Shown: positions 26,781 through 34,090, counted from the first letter of the stretch. The stretch is DNA of 64,000 nucleotides from Phenylobacterium sp. (GCA_004799545.1 SSMU01000009.1:1-64000); one strand, 5' to 3'. Numbers and translations are program-made. The notes: generated by a model not told the origin, from the letters alone.

Positions 26781-27953
26781 ATGCGCGACGAGACCCGCCT
26801 GATCCGCGCCGGCGGCTCGCCCCAAAAATCGGGAAAACAGCTGGCCAAAACCGTCGGCCCGCCGATCCAGAAAGGCTCGACCGTCCTGCTGCCCGACGCC
26901 GCGGCGCTCTACGACGACGCCCACCAGGTGACCTACGGCCGCCAGGGCCTGGCCGCTCACGACGCCCTGCGCGAGGCCCTGGCCGAGCTGGAAGGCGCCA
27001 AGGGCGTGACCCTCTATCCCTCCGGCGTCTCGGCGCTCGCCGGCGCCCTGCTGGCGGTGCTCGGGGCCGGCGACGAGATCCTGGTCACCGACGCGGTCTA
27101 CAAGCCCATGCGCCGGTTCTGCGACCAGATGCTGAGCCGGTTCGGCGTGAAGGTTTCCTACTACGACCCGCGCATCACCCCCGAGGCCCTGGTCGGCGAG
27201 GCCTCGGACAAGGTCCGGCTGATCCTCATGGAGAGCCCAGGCTCGCTGAGCTTCGAGATGCAGGACGTGGCCGCCGTGGCCCGGCTCGCCAAGGGCCGCA
27301 AGATCCTCACCGCCATCGACAACACCTGGGGCGCGGGCCTGATCTACCGGCCCCTGGCGCACGGCGTCGACCTGTCGATCCAGGCGCTGACCAAATATGT
27401 GGGCGGCCACTCCGACCTGTTCATGGGCTCGGCCGCGGCGTCCGACCCGAAGCTGGTGCGGGCGCTCACCGACGGCGTCATCCACATGGGCTGGAGCGTC
27501 TCGCCGGAGGACGCCTACCAGATGCTCCGCGGCCTGCGCACCCTGCCGGTGCGCATGGCCCGCCACCACGAGAGCGGCCTCGCCGTCGCCCGCTGGCTTG
27601 CCGAACAGCCGGAGGTGACCCAGGTCCTGCACCCCGCCTTGCCCGGCGCCCCGGACCACGCGCTCTGGAAACGCGACTATTCCGGCGCCTGCGGCCTCTT
27701 CGCCTTCGTCCTGACGCCCGGCCCGAACACCGCCGTCGACGCCTTCCTGGACGCGCTCGCCCTGTTCGGCCTGGGCTTCTCCTGGGGCGGCTTCGAGAGC
27801 CTGGCGATCAACTGCGATCCGCAGCTCAAGGCCCGCAAGCTGGCGCGAGACTACGGCGGCCCGCTGATCCGCCTGCACATCGGCCTGGAGGACGCCGGGG
27901 ACCTGATCGCCGACCTCCGCCAGGCCCTCGACGTCTACGCCGCCAAGCTCTGA
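26781..27953 (+). CDS. metC: cystathionine beta-lyase
   Basis: A 390-residue PLP enzyme of the Cys/Met metabolism (gamma) family. The PLP lysine lies in LSIQALTKYVGGHSDLFMG, the phosphate/PLP loop in SGVSALAGALLAVL, an aromatic substrate/PLP region in VTYGRQGLAAHDALREALAELEGAK, and the aspartate in TAIDNTWGAGLIYRPL. The VEVT/YVGGHSD pattern and the QKGSTVLLPD start favour cystathionine beta-lyase (MetC) over gamma-synthase. The start is three bases after the sseA stop and the end is three bases before the kinase gene, so the four genes form a tight operon. It produces homocysteine, pyruvate and ammonia. Confidence 0.92.
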   Translation: MRDETRLIRAGGSPQKSGKQLAKTVGPPIQKGSTVLLPDAAALYDDAHQVTYGRQGLAAHDALREALAELEGAKGVTLYPSGVSALAGALLAVLGAGDEILVTDAVYKPMRRFCDQMLSRFGVKVSYYDPRITPEALVGEASDKVRLILMESPGSLSFEMQDVAAVARLAKGRKILTAIDNTWGAGLIYRPLAHGVDLSIQALTKYVGGHSDLFMGSAAASDPKLVRALTDGVIHMGWSVSPEDAYQMLRGLRTLPVRMARHHESGLAVARWLAEQPEVTQVLHPALPGAPDHALWKRDYSGACGLFAFVLTPGPNTAVDAFLDALALFGLGFSWGGFESLAINCDPQLKARKLARDYGGPLIRLHIGLEDAGDLIADLRQALDVYAAKL

Positions 27954-27956
27954 GCG

Positions 27957-28799
27957 ATGGACGGGCTCGAGGCCTTCCTGGCGGCGGAGGACCTGCCGCC
28001 GGCCTTCCGGCGCACCGTCGAGCGGGTCTGCGAGCCCCTGGCCGACCGGGCGCAGGCGGCCCACGCCCGGCTCGGTCGCACCGCCGTCATCGCCCTGTGC
28101 GGCGCCCAGGGCTCGGGCAAGTCGACGATCGCGGCGGCCACACGGGCGATCCTCATCCAGCGCGGGGTCGATGCGCTGGTCCTGTCGCTCGACGACCTCT
28201 ACCTGCCGCACGCGGCCCGCGAGCGCCTGGCCCGCGAGGTCCATCCGCTGCTGATCACCCGCGGCCCGCCCGGCACCCACGACGTCGAGCTCGGCCTGCA
28301 GGTGCTGGCCGCCGTGGCCCGCGACCGGACCATCGCCCTGCCCCGCTTCGACAAGGCCACCGACAATCCGGCCCCGATCACCGAGCGGCCCGCCTTCGTC
28401 GGCCCGGCCCAGGTGGTGCTGTTCGAAGGTTGGTGCGTCGGCGCCCGCGCCCAGCCGCGCGAGGCCCTGCGCGCGCCCATCAACGCCCTGGAGCGCGACG
28501 AGGACCCGGACGGCCGCTGGCGGCGGTTCGTCAACACCGCGCTGGCCGCCGCCTATCCCTCCCTCTTCGAACGCCACGACGAGCTGGTGCTGCTGGCCGC
28601 CCCCAGCTTCGAGGTGGTGGCCGGCTGGCGGGCCGAGCAGGAGGCGAAGCTGCGCGCCCGCACCGGCGGCGGCATGTCGCCCGAGGCCATCGCCCGCTTC
28701 GTCGCCCACTACGAGCGCCTGACCCGCTGGATCCTCGAGGAGATGCCGGCCCGCGCCGACTGGACCGTGCCGCTCGGCCCGGACCGCGCGCCAGCCTAG
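27957..28799 (+). CDS. P-loop kinase, D-glycerate 3-kinase-like
   Basis: A 280-residue P-loop NTPase with Walker A GAQGSGKST at residues 49-57, then SLDDLYLPHAARERLA, PGTHDVELGLQVL, LPRFDKATDNP and FEGWCVGARAQP, which together match the plant/cyanobacterial GLYK type of D-glycerate 3-kinase and related uridine-kinase-fold proteins. It is the last gene of the cysK-sseA-metC operon, three bases after metC. A glycerate kinase would link to serine synthesis through 3-phosphoglycerate, which feeds O-acetylserine; this connection is inference. No transmembrane or signal sequence. Confidence 0.85.
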   Translation: MDGLEAFLAAEDLPPAFRRTVERVCEPLADRAQAAHARLGRTAVIALCGAQGSGKSTIAAATRAILIQRGVDALVLSLDDLYLPHAARERLAREVHPLLITRGPPGTHDVELGLQVLAAVARDRTIALPRFDKATDNPAPITERPAFVGPAQVVLFEGWCVGARAQPREALRAPINALERDEDPDGRWRRFVNTALAAAYPSLFERHDELVLLAAPSFEVVAGWRAEQEAKLRARTGGGMSPEAIARFVAHYERLTRWILEEMPARADWTVPLGPDRAPA

Positions 28800-28998
28800 C
28801 GCCCATGCGCCCGGGTCACCGTGACCTGGGTCACGCCTCCGGGCCGTGCGCCGGTGATAGGCTCCCCGGGTTCAGTGTCGATCCAGAGTTCGGCGCCCCG
28901 CGCCGGACGGACGAGCCCGCTCGCGCCGCCCGCCGCCGTGCGCCCGCCGATCCCCGTCGCCTCAAGCGCGCCCCGCGCGCGACATCCAGGAGCCTCCC

Positions 28999-30555
28999 AT
29001 GGAAGCCGGACACAGCAAGATCCAGGGCAGCGAACGCCAAGCCCCCGCCGCCGCCTACCTCCACGCCGCCGCCGCCGATGAACCGGTCGAGGTCAGCATC
29101 TACCTGAAGGACCAGGAGCCCGATCCCCTGGCCCCGGGCTATCGCCCGCAGACCGAGGCCGAGCTGGGCCAGGCGCGCCAGGCGCTCTACGGCCCGCAGC
29201 TCGCCCAGCTGTCCGAATTCGCCACCCAGCACGGCATGACGGTGCTCGACAGCGACCCGATGCGCCGCCGGCTGAAGGTGACCGGCCCCGCCAGCGCCCT
29301 GCAGACGGCCTTCGGCACCCAGCTCGGCTACTACCGCGCCGACGGCCAGGCGCCGTTCCGCGCCCGCGTCGGCGTGCTCTCCGCGCCCAGCGACATCGCC
29401 GCCAACATCGAGGCGGTGCTGGGCTTCGACACCCGCCCGCTCGCCACGCCGAAGCTGCGGCTGGCCGAAAACCCGCACGCGGCGACCCAGCTGACCCCGA
29501 ACGTGGTGGCCAAGCTCTACCAGTTCCCGGTCGCCAAGGCCGCCAACCAGTGCATCGGCCTGATCGAGCTCGGCGGCGGTTTCCGCGCGAGCGACAACAA
29601 CCGCGCCTTCAAGGCCATGGGCCTGCCGACCCCGAAGGTCACGGCGGTCTCGGTCTCCGGCGGCAAGAACCAGCCCGGCGTCAACACCAACGCCGACGGC
29701 GAGGTGGCCCTGGACATCCAGGTGGCCGGCGGCGCCGCGCCCGGCGCGGCCATCGCGGTCTATTTCGCCCCCAACACCACCCAGGGCTTCGTCGACGCCA
29801 TCACCCACGCGGTGCACGACCAGCAGTTCAAGCCCTCCGTGCTGTCGATCAGCTGGGGCTCTTCCGAGAACGGCTGGACCCAGCAGACCATCAACGCCAT
29901 GAGCTCGGCCTTCCGCGACGCCGCGCGCCTCGGCGTCACCGTCTGCGCCGCGGCCGGCGATAACCTCGCCCCCGACGGCCAGACCGACGGCAAGGCGCAC
30001 GCCGACTACCCGGCCTCCGACCCCTACGTCGTCGGCTGCGGCGGCACCTACATCACCTTCGAGGCCAATGAGATCACCAGCGAGGTGGTCTGGAACCGCG
30101 GCGATTCCGGCACCGGCGGCGGCTATAGCGCCCTGTTCCCGAAGCCGCCCTACCAGCAGGCGACGCCGGGCGTGGCCCAGGCCCACCGCGGCGTCCCCGA
30201 TGTCGGCGGCGACGCCGATCCCAACAGCGGCTACGACATCGTGGTCGGGGGGGTCGGCGGGGCGATCGGCGGCACCAGCGCCGTGGCGCCCCTGTGGGCC
30301 GCGCTCTTCGCCCTGATCAACCAGGACCTCGGCAAGCCGGTCGGCCTGCCGCACGCCGTGCTCTACGCCTCGCCCAAGGCCTTCCGCGACATCGTCAAGG
30401 GCGACAACAAGGCGGGCGGCGTCGGCTTCAGCGCCGCCCCGGGCTGGGATCCCTGCACCGGGCTCGGGGCGCCGATCGGCGGCGCCGTGCTGACCTCCTT
30501 CCGCGCGGCCGCCACCACCACCACCACGGCGCCGGCGAAGGTCAACGCCGACTGA
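28999..30555 (+). CDS. S53 family peptidase (sedolisin / kumamolisin-like)
   Basis: A 518-residue serine-carboxyl peptidase. The N-terminal ~165 residues are a Pro-kumamolisin activation domain (VEVSIYLKDQEPDPLAPGYRPQTEAE and FATQHGMTVLDSDPMRRRLKVTGPA). The catalytic residues are visible as Glu235 and Asp239 in EVALDIQV, the oxyanion Asp321 in AAAGDN and the nucleophile Ser427 in GGTSAVAPLWAAL. The calcium-site region near the C-terminus (RDIVKGDNKAGGV and GWDPCTGLGAPIG) is intact. There is no N-terminal signal peptide, which is notable because characterised members act in acidic extracellular settings. ATG 28999 follows AGGAGCC. Confidence 0.93.
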   Translation: MEAGHSKIQGSERQAPAAAYLHAAAADEPVEVSIYLKDQEPDPLAPGYRPQTEAELGQARQALYGPQLAQLSEFATQHGMTVLDSDPMRRRLKVTGPASALQTAFGTQLGYYRADGQAPFRARVGVLSAPSDIAANIEAVLGFDTRPLATPKLRLAENPHAATQLTPNVVAKLYQFPVAKAANQCIGLIELGGGFRASDNNRAFKAMGLPTPKVTAVSVSGGKNQPGVNTNADGEVALDIQVAGGAAPGAAIAVYFAPNTTQGFVDAITHAVHDQQFKPSVLSISWGSSENGWTQQTINAMSSAFRDAARLGVTVCAAAGDNLAPDGQTDGKAHADYPASDPYVVGCGGTYITFEANEITSEVVWNRGDSGTGGGYSALFPKPPYQQATPGVAQAHRGVPDVGGDADPNSGYDIVVGGVGGAIGGTSAVAPLWAALFALINQDLGKPVGLPHAVLYASPKAFRDIVKGDNKAGGVGFSAAPGWDPCTGLGAPIGGAVLTSFRAAATTTTTAPAKVNAD

Positions 30556-30561
30556 TCGCCG

Positions 30562-30598
30562 GGCGCGGGCGTCCCGCCCCGCAAGGGACGTCCGCGCC
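30562..30598 (+). terminator. GC-rich hairpin after the sedolisin gene
   Basis: GGCGCGGGCGTCCC pairs with GGGACGTCCGCGCC (14-bp stem with one G-T mismatch, 9-base loop) starting six bases after the S53 peptidase stop. There is no T tract after it, so it is a weak or factor-assisted terminator at best. Confidence 0.45.
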
Positions 30599-30635
30599 GC
30601 TGGCGAAGCCGCCGGCCGGCCGCTACTAAGGCGCC

Positions 30636-31517
30636 ATGACCCCAGCCCGGCCCCGCGTCGTCTTCGCCTATGATTTCGACGGCACGCTTGCGCCAGGCTT
30701 CATGCAGAACCACGCCTTCATCCCCGACGAGCTGGGGCTGAACCGCGGCGAGTTCTGGAAGGAGGTCAACCTCCTGGCCCGGGCGCAGCGCGGCGACGAG
30801 ATCCTCGCCTACATGCACCTGATGCTGGCCAAGGCCCGCGAGAAGGGCTTGGAGCTCAGCCTGGAGAGCTGGCGGCGCCGCGGCGCCACCCTGCAGCTGT
30901 TCCCCGGCGTCGAGGACTGGTTCGAGCGGCAGAACGCCCGCGCCGCCGCCCTCGACCTCGACCTGCGCCACTTCATCATCTCGTCCGGCAACCGCGAGCT
31001 GATCGAGGGCTCGCCGATCGCCCGCCACTTCGAGCGGATCTACGCCTCGGCCTTCATGTTCAACCCCGAAGAAGACGCCATCGGCATCGCGCTGGCCGTC
31101 AACTACACCTCGAAGACCCAGTACCTGTTCCGGATCAACAAGTGGACGCTGGAGGAGTGGGACTCCTCCACCCTCAACCGCGCCCAGGAGAAGGACGAGC
31201 GGGCGGTGCCCTTCGACCGCATCGCCTATTTCGGCGACGGCTTCACCGACGTGCCGACCATGCGCCTGGTCACCGACCAGGGCGGCTACGCCGTGGCGGT
31301 CTACGACGCCGACGAGAAGACCAGCCAGGCCGCCGCGGTCAGCCTGCGCGAGGAAGGCCGCGCCCGCCTGGCCGGCCCCGGCGACTACCGCGAGGGCGCC
31401 ACCCTCGACCTGCTGGCCGAGGCGATGCTGAAGGAGATCGGCGCGCGGGCCCATACCCCCGCCCTGGTCCGCTGGCCCGACATCGACCCCCAGCCCGAAC
31501 TGCCGCTGGACGACTAG
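30636..31517 (+). CDS. HAD family hydrolase
   Basis: A 293-residue haloacid-dehalogenase superfamily hydrolase. Motif I is AYDFDGTLAPGF, motif II is the serine in FIISSGNREL, and motif IV is YFGDGFTDVPTM. A large cap domain lies between motifs I and II. It resembles phosphoserine phosphatase-like members of unknown specificity. No signal peptide is present. It stops at 31517, directly before the left boundary repeat of the AT-richer islet, so it is the last native gene on that side. The substrate cannot be assigned. Confidence 0.88.
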   Translation: MTPARPRVVFAYDFDGTLAPGFMQNHAFIPDELGLNRGEFWKEVNLLARAQRGDEILAYMHLMLAKAREKGLELSLESWRRRGATLQLFPGVEDWFERQNARAAALDLDLRHFIISSGNRELIEGSPIARHFERIYASAFMFNPEEDAIGIALAVNYTSKTQYLFRINKWTLEEWDSSTLNRAQEKDERAVPFDRIAYFGDGFTDVPTMRLVTDQGGYAVAVYDADEKTSQAAAVSLREEGRARLAGPGDYREGATLDLLAEAMLKEIGARAHTPALVRWPDIDPQPELPLDD

Positions 31518-31519
31518 AG

Positions 31520-31530
31520 CCTGGCGCGCC
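31520..31530 (+). repeat. left copy of 11-bp direct repeat flanking the islet
   Basis: CCTGGCGCGCC here is identical to 33663-33673, which overlaps the 3' end of the tRNA-Arg gene. The two copies bracket the AT-richer islet, the arrangement left by site-specific insertion at a tRNA 3' end. Being short and GC-rich, it could be coincidental. Confidence 0.5.
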
Positions 31531-31539
31531 GGATGGAGG

Positions 31540-32427
31540 TCAGTCGCTCGTGGTAGCCGATTCTGTACGCGACCCGCGCGAAGCGGAGGTCCACTTCAGG
31601 CTACCGATCGTCAAATCCCAAAATATATCGCGACCATCCGCCAGGATCGCGTAAGCGATGGTGAACGGAAACTCCGAGCCCCGCAGGTATCTCGATATCG
31701 ACCAGGCTGCGTCGAAAACCTGCCGGACGATCCTCGAAGAAGGAGGTGGGTCCTCAGTAAAAAGGCAAGTGTTCCCCGTCGTCACGAGCATTTCCACGAT
31801 CTGGGATTGCGTCATAACCCTGCCTTGACCGTGAAAGAGGTCTACAAGGCTATCAAGCCTAGCGTGTACGCGAACGTCGTGCGGTACGTCGCTAAGCTCT
31901 CTTCTCAATATGGATCGACCACCGCTCGCCTTCTGTTCAAACGACGAGGCGGAAGCGGACCAAATCCATTGTGGCGCGACAAACCCTCTCTGGAGATCCG
32001 AGGTGTCGAACCCACAACCCAATCCTTCTGCAGCCCATGCGCCGGAAACATCGAGCGTCGCATTTATGCTGAGCCGATTTGAGAAGCGATTCGTGGGTTC
32101 CAGAAGAATGACCGCCCGACCCTCCCGAAGAAACTCGTCGGCCGCCACCACGGCTTCCGCAACCGGATAGGTAAGCCCTCCGCGACGATAGGAAGTCGAT
32201 TCAACCCCTCCATCCGACCGAACCAGAACGGCGTCCTGCCCTATGGCGTGAGCGAACGCCCGTACGGCTTGGACCAGGGTTGGGTAGTCAGCGACCGCAG
32301 GAATAAACGCCGCATTCAGGGTCTTCAAACCTGCCAGCCGAAGGAGGCATAGCGACCACCACTTCGGATAGTCCCGTCGGCTCGCCTGCTCCATCAAGGC
32401 ATCGCCGTCCAAGAAGCTCAAAATCAT
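31540..32427 (-). CDS. uncharacterised protein with weak ATP-grasp / PEP-synthase-like signatures
   Basis: A 295-residue protein that I do not recognise with confidence. Features that recall ATP-grasp or PEP/pyruvate-binding domains are an N-terminal helical start with GLKTLNAAFIP, an arginine in AVLVRSDGGVES, a strand with a glutamate in GRAVILLEPTNRF, and AAEGLGCGFDTSDLQRGFVAP. The last ~110 residues have LVDLFHGQGRVMTQSQIVEML and end with a strand-rich stretch and Ser/Thr/Arg tail. ATG 32427 overlaps the HIT gene stop (ATGA), so the pair is translationally coupled; the longer track start at 32523 lies inside the HIT gene. Base composition is lower in GC than the flanks. A nucleotide-dependent ligase or transferase role is only a hypothesis. 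Confidence 0.7.
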   Translation of the reverse strand: MILSFLDGDALMEQASRRDYPKWWSLCLLRLAGLKTLNAAFIPAVADYPTLVQAVRAFAHAIGQDAVLVRSDGGVESTSYRRGGLTYPVAEAVVAADEFLREGRAVILLEPTNRFSNRLSINATLDVSGAWAAEGLGCGFDTSDLQRGFVAPQWIWSASASSFEQKASGGRSILRRELSDVPHDVRVHARLDSLVDLFHGQGRVMTQSQIVEMLVTTGNTCLFTEDPPPSSRIVRQVFDAAWSISRYLRGSEFPFTIAYAILADGRDIFWDLTIGSLKWTSASRGSRTESATTSD

Positions 32428-33077
32428 CGCGATGGCATCTCTGATTCTTGCTCGTAATCCATTGCATATCGCAACAGGAGCGCCGTGCGCCGCATGTTCT
32501 CGCCGAACGGATAAGATCGCCAATCGAACATCTTCGGCTGGCCCAAAGCGCCGGCGGTTGCTCGCCTAATAAACTGCCTCTGGAATCGTGCGGCGTTATC
32601 CCAGACCAACCATTCCCCCGGACTCAACGAAAGCGACAGATACGATCGCCCTGCATAGGTGCGGAGTTCCTCGAACCCAGTGAGGCGCTTTCCCTGCCCC
32701 CCTCTGCTTTCGTATGTTTTGAGTACTTCTAGGGAAGCATCTTCCACAGGAATGAAATGCATGTGCGCGTGCTCGCAGCACGCCGCAGTTGGATCTGTTG
32801 GTTCGCCAGAGCCATGCTCCGCAACGACGATAGGTCCACAAGCCGCGACAACGGCCGCGCGCACGCGCTCCACGAATTCCGAAAGTCGAAGTATTGCGTC
32901 TTGATCCAGATGAGCCATGCTATTGATGTGGGCACGCGAAACAACAAGGCTGTAGCCGACCACGAAACAGCCGAGCGTCGGAAGGGCTATGTGCTCTTCG
33001 CTAGAGGCGAAGCTAAGACCATCGTTTGCGCCAACTCGATTTACCTCATCGCAAAAGCTGCACTCCATCGATTCCAT
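32424..33077 (-). CDS. HIT-like domain protein
   Basis: A 217-residue protein with a histidine-triad domain in its first ~130 residues. The N-terminal CSFCDEV suggests a zinc-binding CxxC, GCFVVGYSLVVSRAHINSMAHL is the usual strand-helix of HIT hydrolases, and the triad is CEHAHMHFIPV. HIT proteins hydrolyse or transfer nucleoside monophosphates. The ~80-residue C-terminal extension (YESRGGQGKRLTGFEELR and later SLSPGEWLVWDNAARFQRQFIRRATAGALGQP) resembles extended HIT proteins with a second substrate-contact region. The start is ATG 33077 or 33068; neither has a clear ribosome-binding site. It is divergent from the membrane protein gene across only 56 bases. Confidence 0.82.
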   Translation of the reverse strand: MESMECSFCDEVNRVGANDGLSFASSEEHIALPTLGCFVVGYSLVVSRAHINSMAHLDQDAILRLSEFVERVRAAVVAACGPIVVAEHGSGEPTDPTAACCEHAHMHFIPVEDASLEVLKTYESRGGQGKRLTGFEELRTYAGRSYLSLSLSPGEWLVWDNAARFQRQFIRRATAGALGQPKMFDWRSYPFGENMRRTALLLRYAMDYEQESEMPSR

Positions 33078-33133
33078 CCACTATTTTTGGGTCGGATAGC
33101 TTTGGTCGCCTCAGGATACAGCGAGAAGGGTCT
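33078..33133. promoter_or_regulatory. 56-bp divergent intergenic region inside the islet
   Basis: This short gap separates the HIT gene start (minus) from the membrane protein start (plus), so promoters for both directions must overlap or lie in the coding ends. An AGAAGGG ribosome-binding site for the plus-strand gene ends three bases before ATG 33134. No clear -35/-10 pair can be assigned by eye. Confidence 0.4.
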
Positions 33134-33652
33134 ATGACAACAAATTCGCGCGAGGCGCCACAGAGCAACTCAGCCAAGACAGCAAGTCCGAAGAGATCGG
33201 ATGAATTTGAATTGGAAGTCTTCAAGCAATTGTCTGAAGATTTCCGACAGCTGAATCAAATTTTCTGGCAGGCTCCAGTCATCATTATAACAATCACTGG
33301 AGGACTCGGAGTTGCTATAGCTAGTTTGGATGTAACCCGGAGTCTTCGGGTATTTTTACTAATTTTTGCCGGTATATGCAATATATCTTGGATAATTATC
33401 CTTGTTCGACTAAGAATGGTAGTAATGTCAAGATTACTTGATCAGATACATCAATTTTCTCACGATTATTTTCCAGAAGAGAAAAAATCTCCTGCCTCTA
33501 GGCATGTCGTAATGTATATGTTTTGCTTCTTGTTATCGATCACGGGAGTCGCGTGCTTCTACGGGGCCGCAAACAGCGGCGAATTCTTTTCCAACAAAGG
33601 CAAAGAAAAAGGCGCGGCAGAGTATCACGTGACCGTAGTCGTCAAGAAATAA
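33134..33652 (+). CDS. AT-rich three-TM membrane protein of unknown function
   Basis: A 172-residue protein. A soluble, charged N-terminus (SDEFELEVFKQLSEDFRQLNQIFW) is followed by a closely spaced pair of hydrophobic segments (about residues 51-67 and 75-95), a charged segment RLRMVVMSRLLDQIHQFSHDYFPEEKKS, then a third membrane segment (VVMYMFCFLLSITGVACFYGA) and a short polar C-terminus. The two-TM hairpin with flanking helices is reminiscent of small 2TM effector families (for example SLATT-like) in defence systems, but no specific family is recognised. ATG 33134 has a good AGAAGGG site. The gene is far more AT-rich than anything else in the window, suggesting recent acquisition. It is divergent from the HIT operon. 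Confidence 0.75.
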   Translation: MTTNSREAPQSNSAKTASPKRSDEFELEVFKQLSEDFRQLNQIFWQAPVIIITITGGLGVAIASLDVTRSLRVFLLIFAGICNISWIIILVRLRMVVMSRLLDQIHQFSHDYFPEEKKSPASRHVVMYMFCFLLSITGVACFYGAANSGEFFSNKGKEKGAAEYHVTVVVKK

Positions 33653-33662
33653 CTCGGGAATT

Positions 33663-33673
33663 CCTGGCGCGCC
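33663..33673 (+). repeat. right copy of 11-bp direct repeat, at the tRNA-Arg 3' end
   Basis: CCTGGCGCGCC is identical to 31520-31530. On the minus strand it reads GGCGCGCCAGG and includes the last acceptor bases, discriminator and encoded CCA of tRNA-Arg, a common attachment-site position. Confidence 0.5.
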
Positions 33674-33741
33674 CGGCAGGACTCGAACCTGCAACCACCA
33701 GCTTAGAAGGCAGGTGCTCTATCCGGTTGAGCTACGGGCGC
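33665..33741 (-). tRNA. tRNA-Arg (anticodon TCT)
   Basis: The minus strand folds as a complete 77-base cloverleaf: acceptor GCGCCCG/CGGGCGC, D-arm GCTC...GAGC, anticodon loop CTTCTAA giving TCT, T-arm GCAGG/CCTGC with TTCGAGT, discriminator G and an encoded CCA. The anticodon stem reads CCTGC/GCTGG, leaving a central T-T mismatch. It reads AGA codons, which are rare in this GC-rich sequence. Confidence 0.93.
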
Positions 33742-33754
33742 TCGCTCCAGGAAT

Positions 33755-34063
33755 TCAATGCGTCCAGGGGACCTTGCGGTTGAAGGCGAAGTTGTCGGCG
33801 TAGGCCTTGATGATCCGTTTGGCAGGCTTCGGATCGAGCAGCTGGAAGGCGATGCCGTGCTGGTCGGCGTAGCGCACCGCCTCCTCCTTGCTGTCGAACC
33901 ACAGCTGCACCTGGGTGGAGGCGGTGTCGGCGGTCACCGTCCAGCCCATCAGCGGGTCGGAGCGCAGCGCCGATCTCGGCTCGAACTCCAGCACCCATTC
34001 CTGGGTCTTGGCCTTGCCGGACTGCATGGCGGTCTTGGAGGGGCGGAAGATGCGCGCGAGCAT
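33755..34063 (-). CDS. NADH dehydrogenase accessory subunit, NDUFS4-like (ETC complex I conserved region)
   Basis: A 102-residue protein corresponding to the ETC complex I subunit conserved region (NDUFS4/18 kDa), found in alphaproteobacteria and mitochondria. Diagnostic segments are ARIFRPSKTAMQSGKAKTQEWVLEFEP, DPLMGWTVTADTASTQVQLWFDSKEEAVRYADQHG and the end KAYADNFAFNRKVPWTH. It is an accessory, not catalytic, subunit that stabilises the NADH-oxidising module. It lies between two tRNA genes, away from any nuo operon, which is usual for this gene. The start is ATG 34063. Confidence 0.93.
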   Translation of the reverse strand: MLARIFRPSKTAMQSGKAKTQEWVLEFEPRSALRSDPLMGWTVTADTASTQVQLWFDSKEEAVRYADQHGIAFQLLDPKPAKRIIKAYADNFAFNRKVPWTH

Positions 34064-34090
34064 AGTGGTATCCCAATCTCCTCCCAGTCG

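Larger units (their letters stand above)
31520..33673. mobile_element. putative 2.1-kb genomic islet inserted at the tRNA-Arg 3' end
   Basis: The region has visibly lower GC and different codon use from both flanks, most strongly at 33130-33660. It is bounded by an 11-bp direct repeat, one copy of which covers the tRNA-Arg 3' end. It contains three genes: the minus-strand HIT gene plus its overlapping downstream gene, and a plus-strand membrane protein gene. No integrase or transposase is present, so if it moved it used a trans-acting enzyme or has lost its own. The mobile nature is inference. Confidence 0.5.

Noticed and set aside
26243-29107. 954-residue plus-strand ORF and 727-residue minus-strand ORF 26526-28709
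   Set aside because: They overlap the cysK-sseA-metC-kinase operon, whose products are clearly recognised, and have low-complexity composition.
31807-33137. Plus-strand ORFs (31807-32082, 31910-32170, 32448-32732, 32757-33137) inside the islet
   Set aside because: They run antisense to the HIT gene and its partner, have no recognisable motifs, and the HIT motif fixes the real frame on the minus strand.
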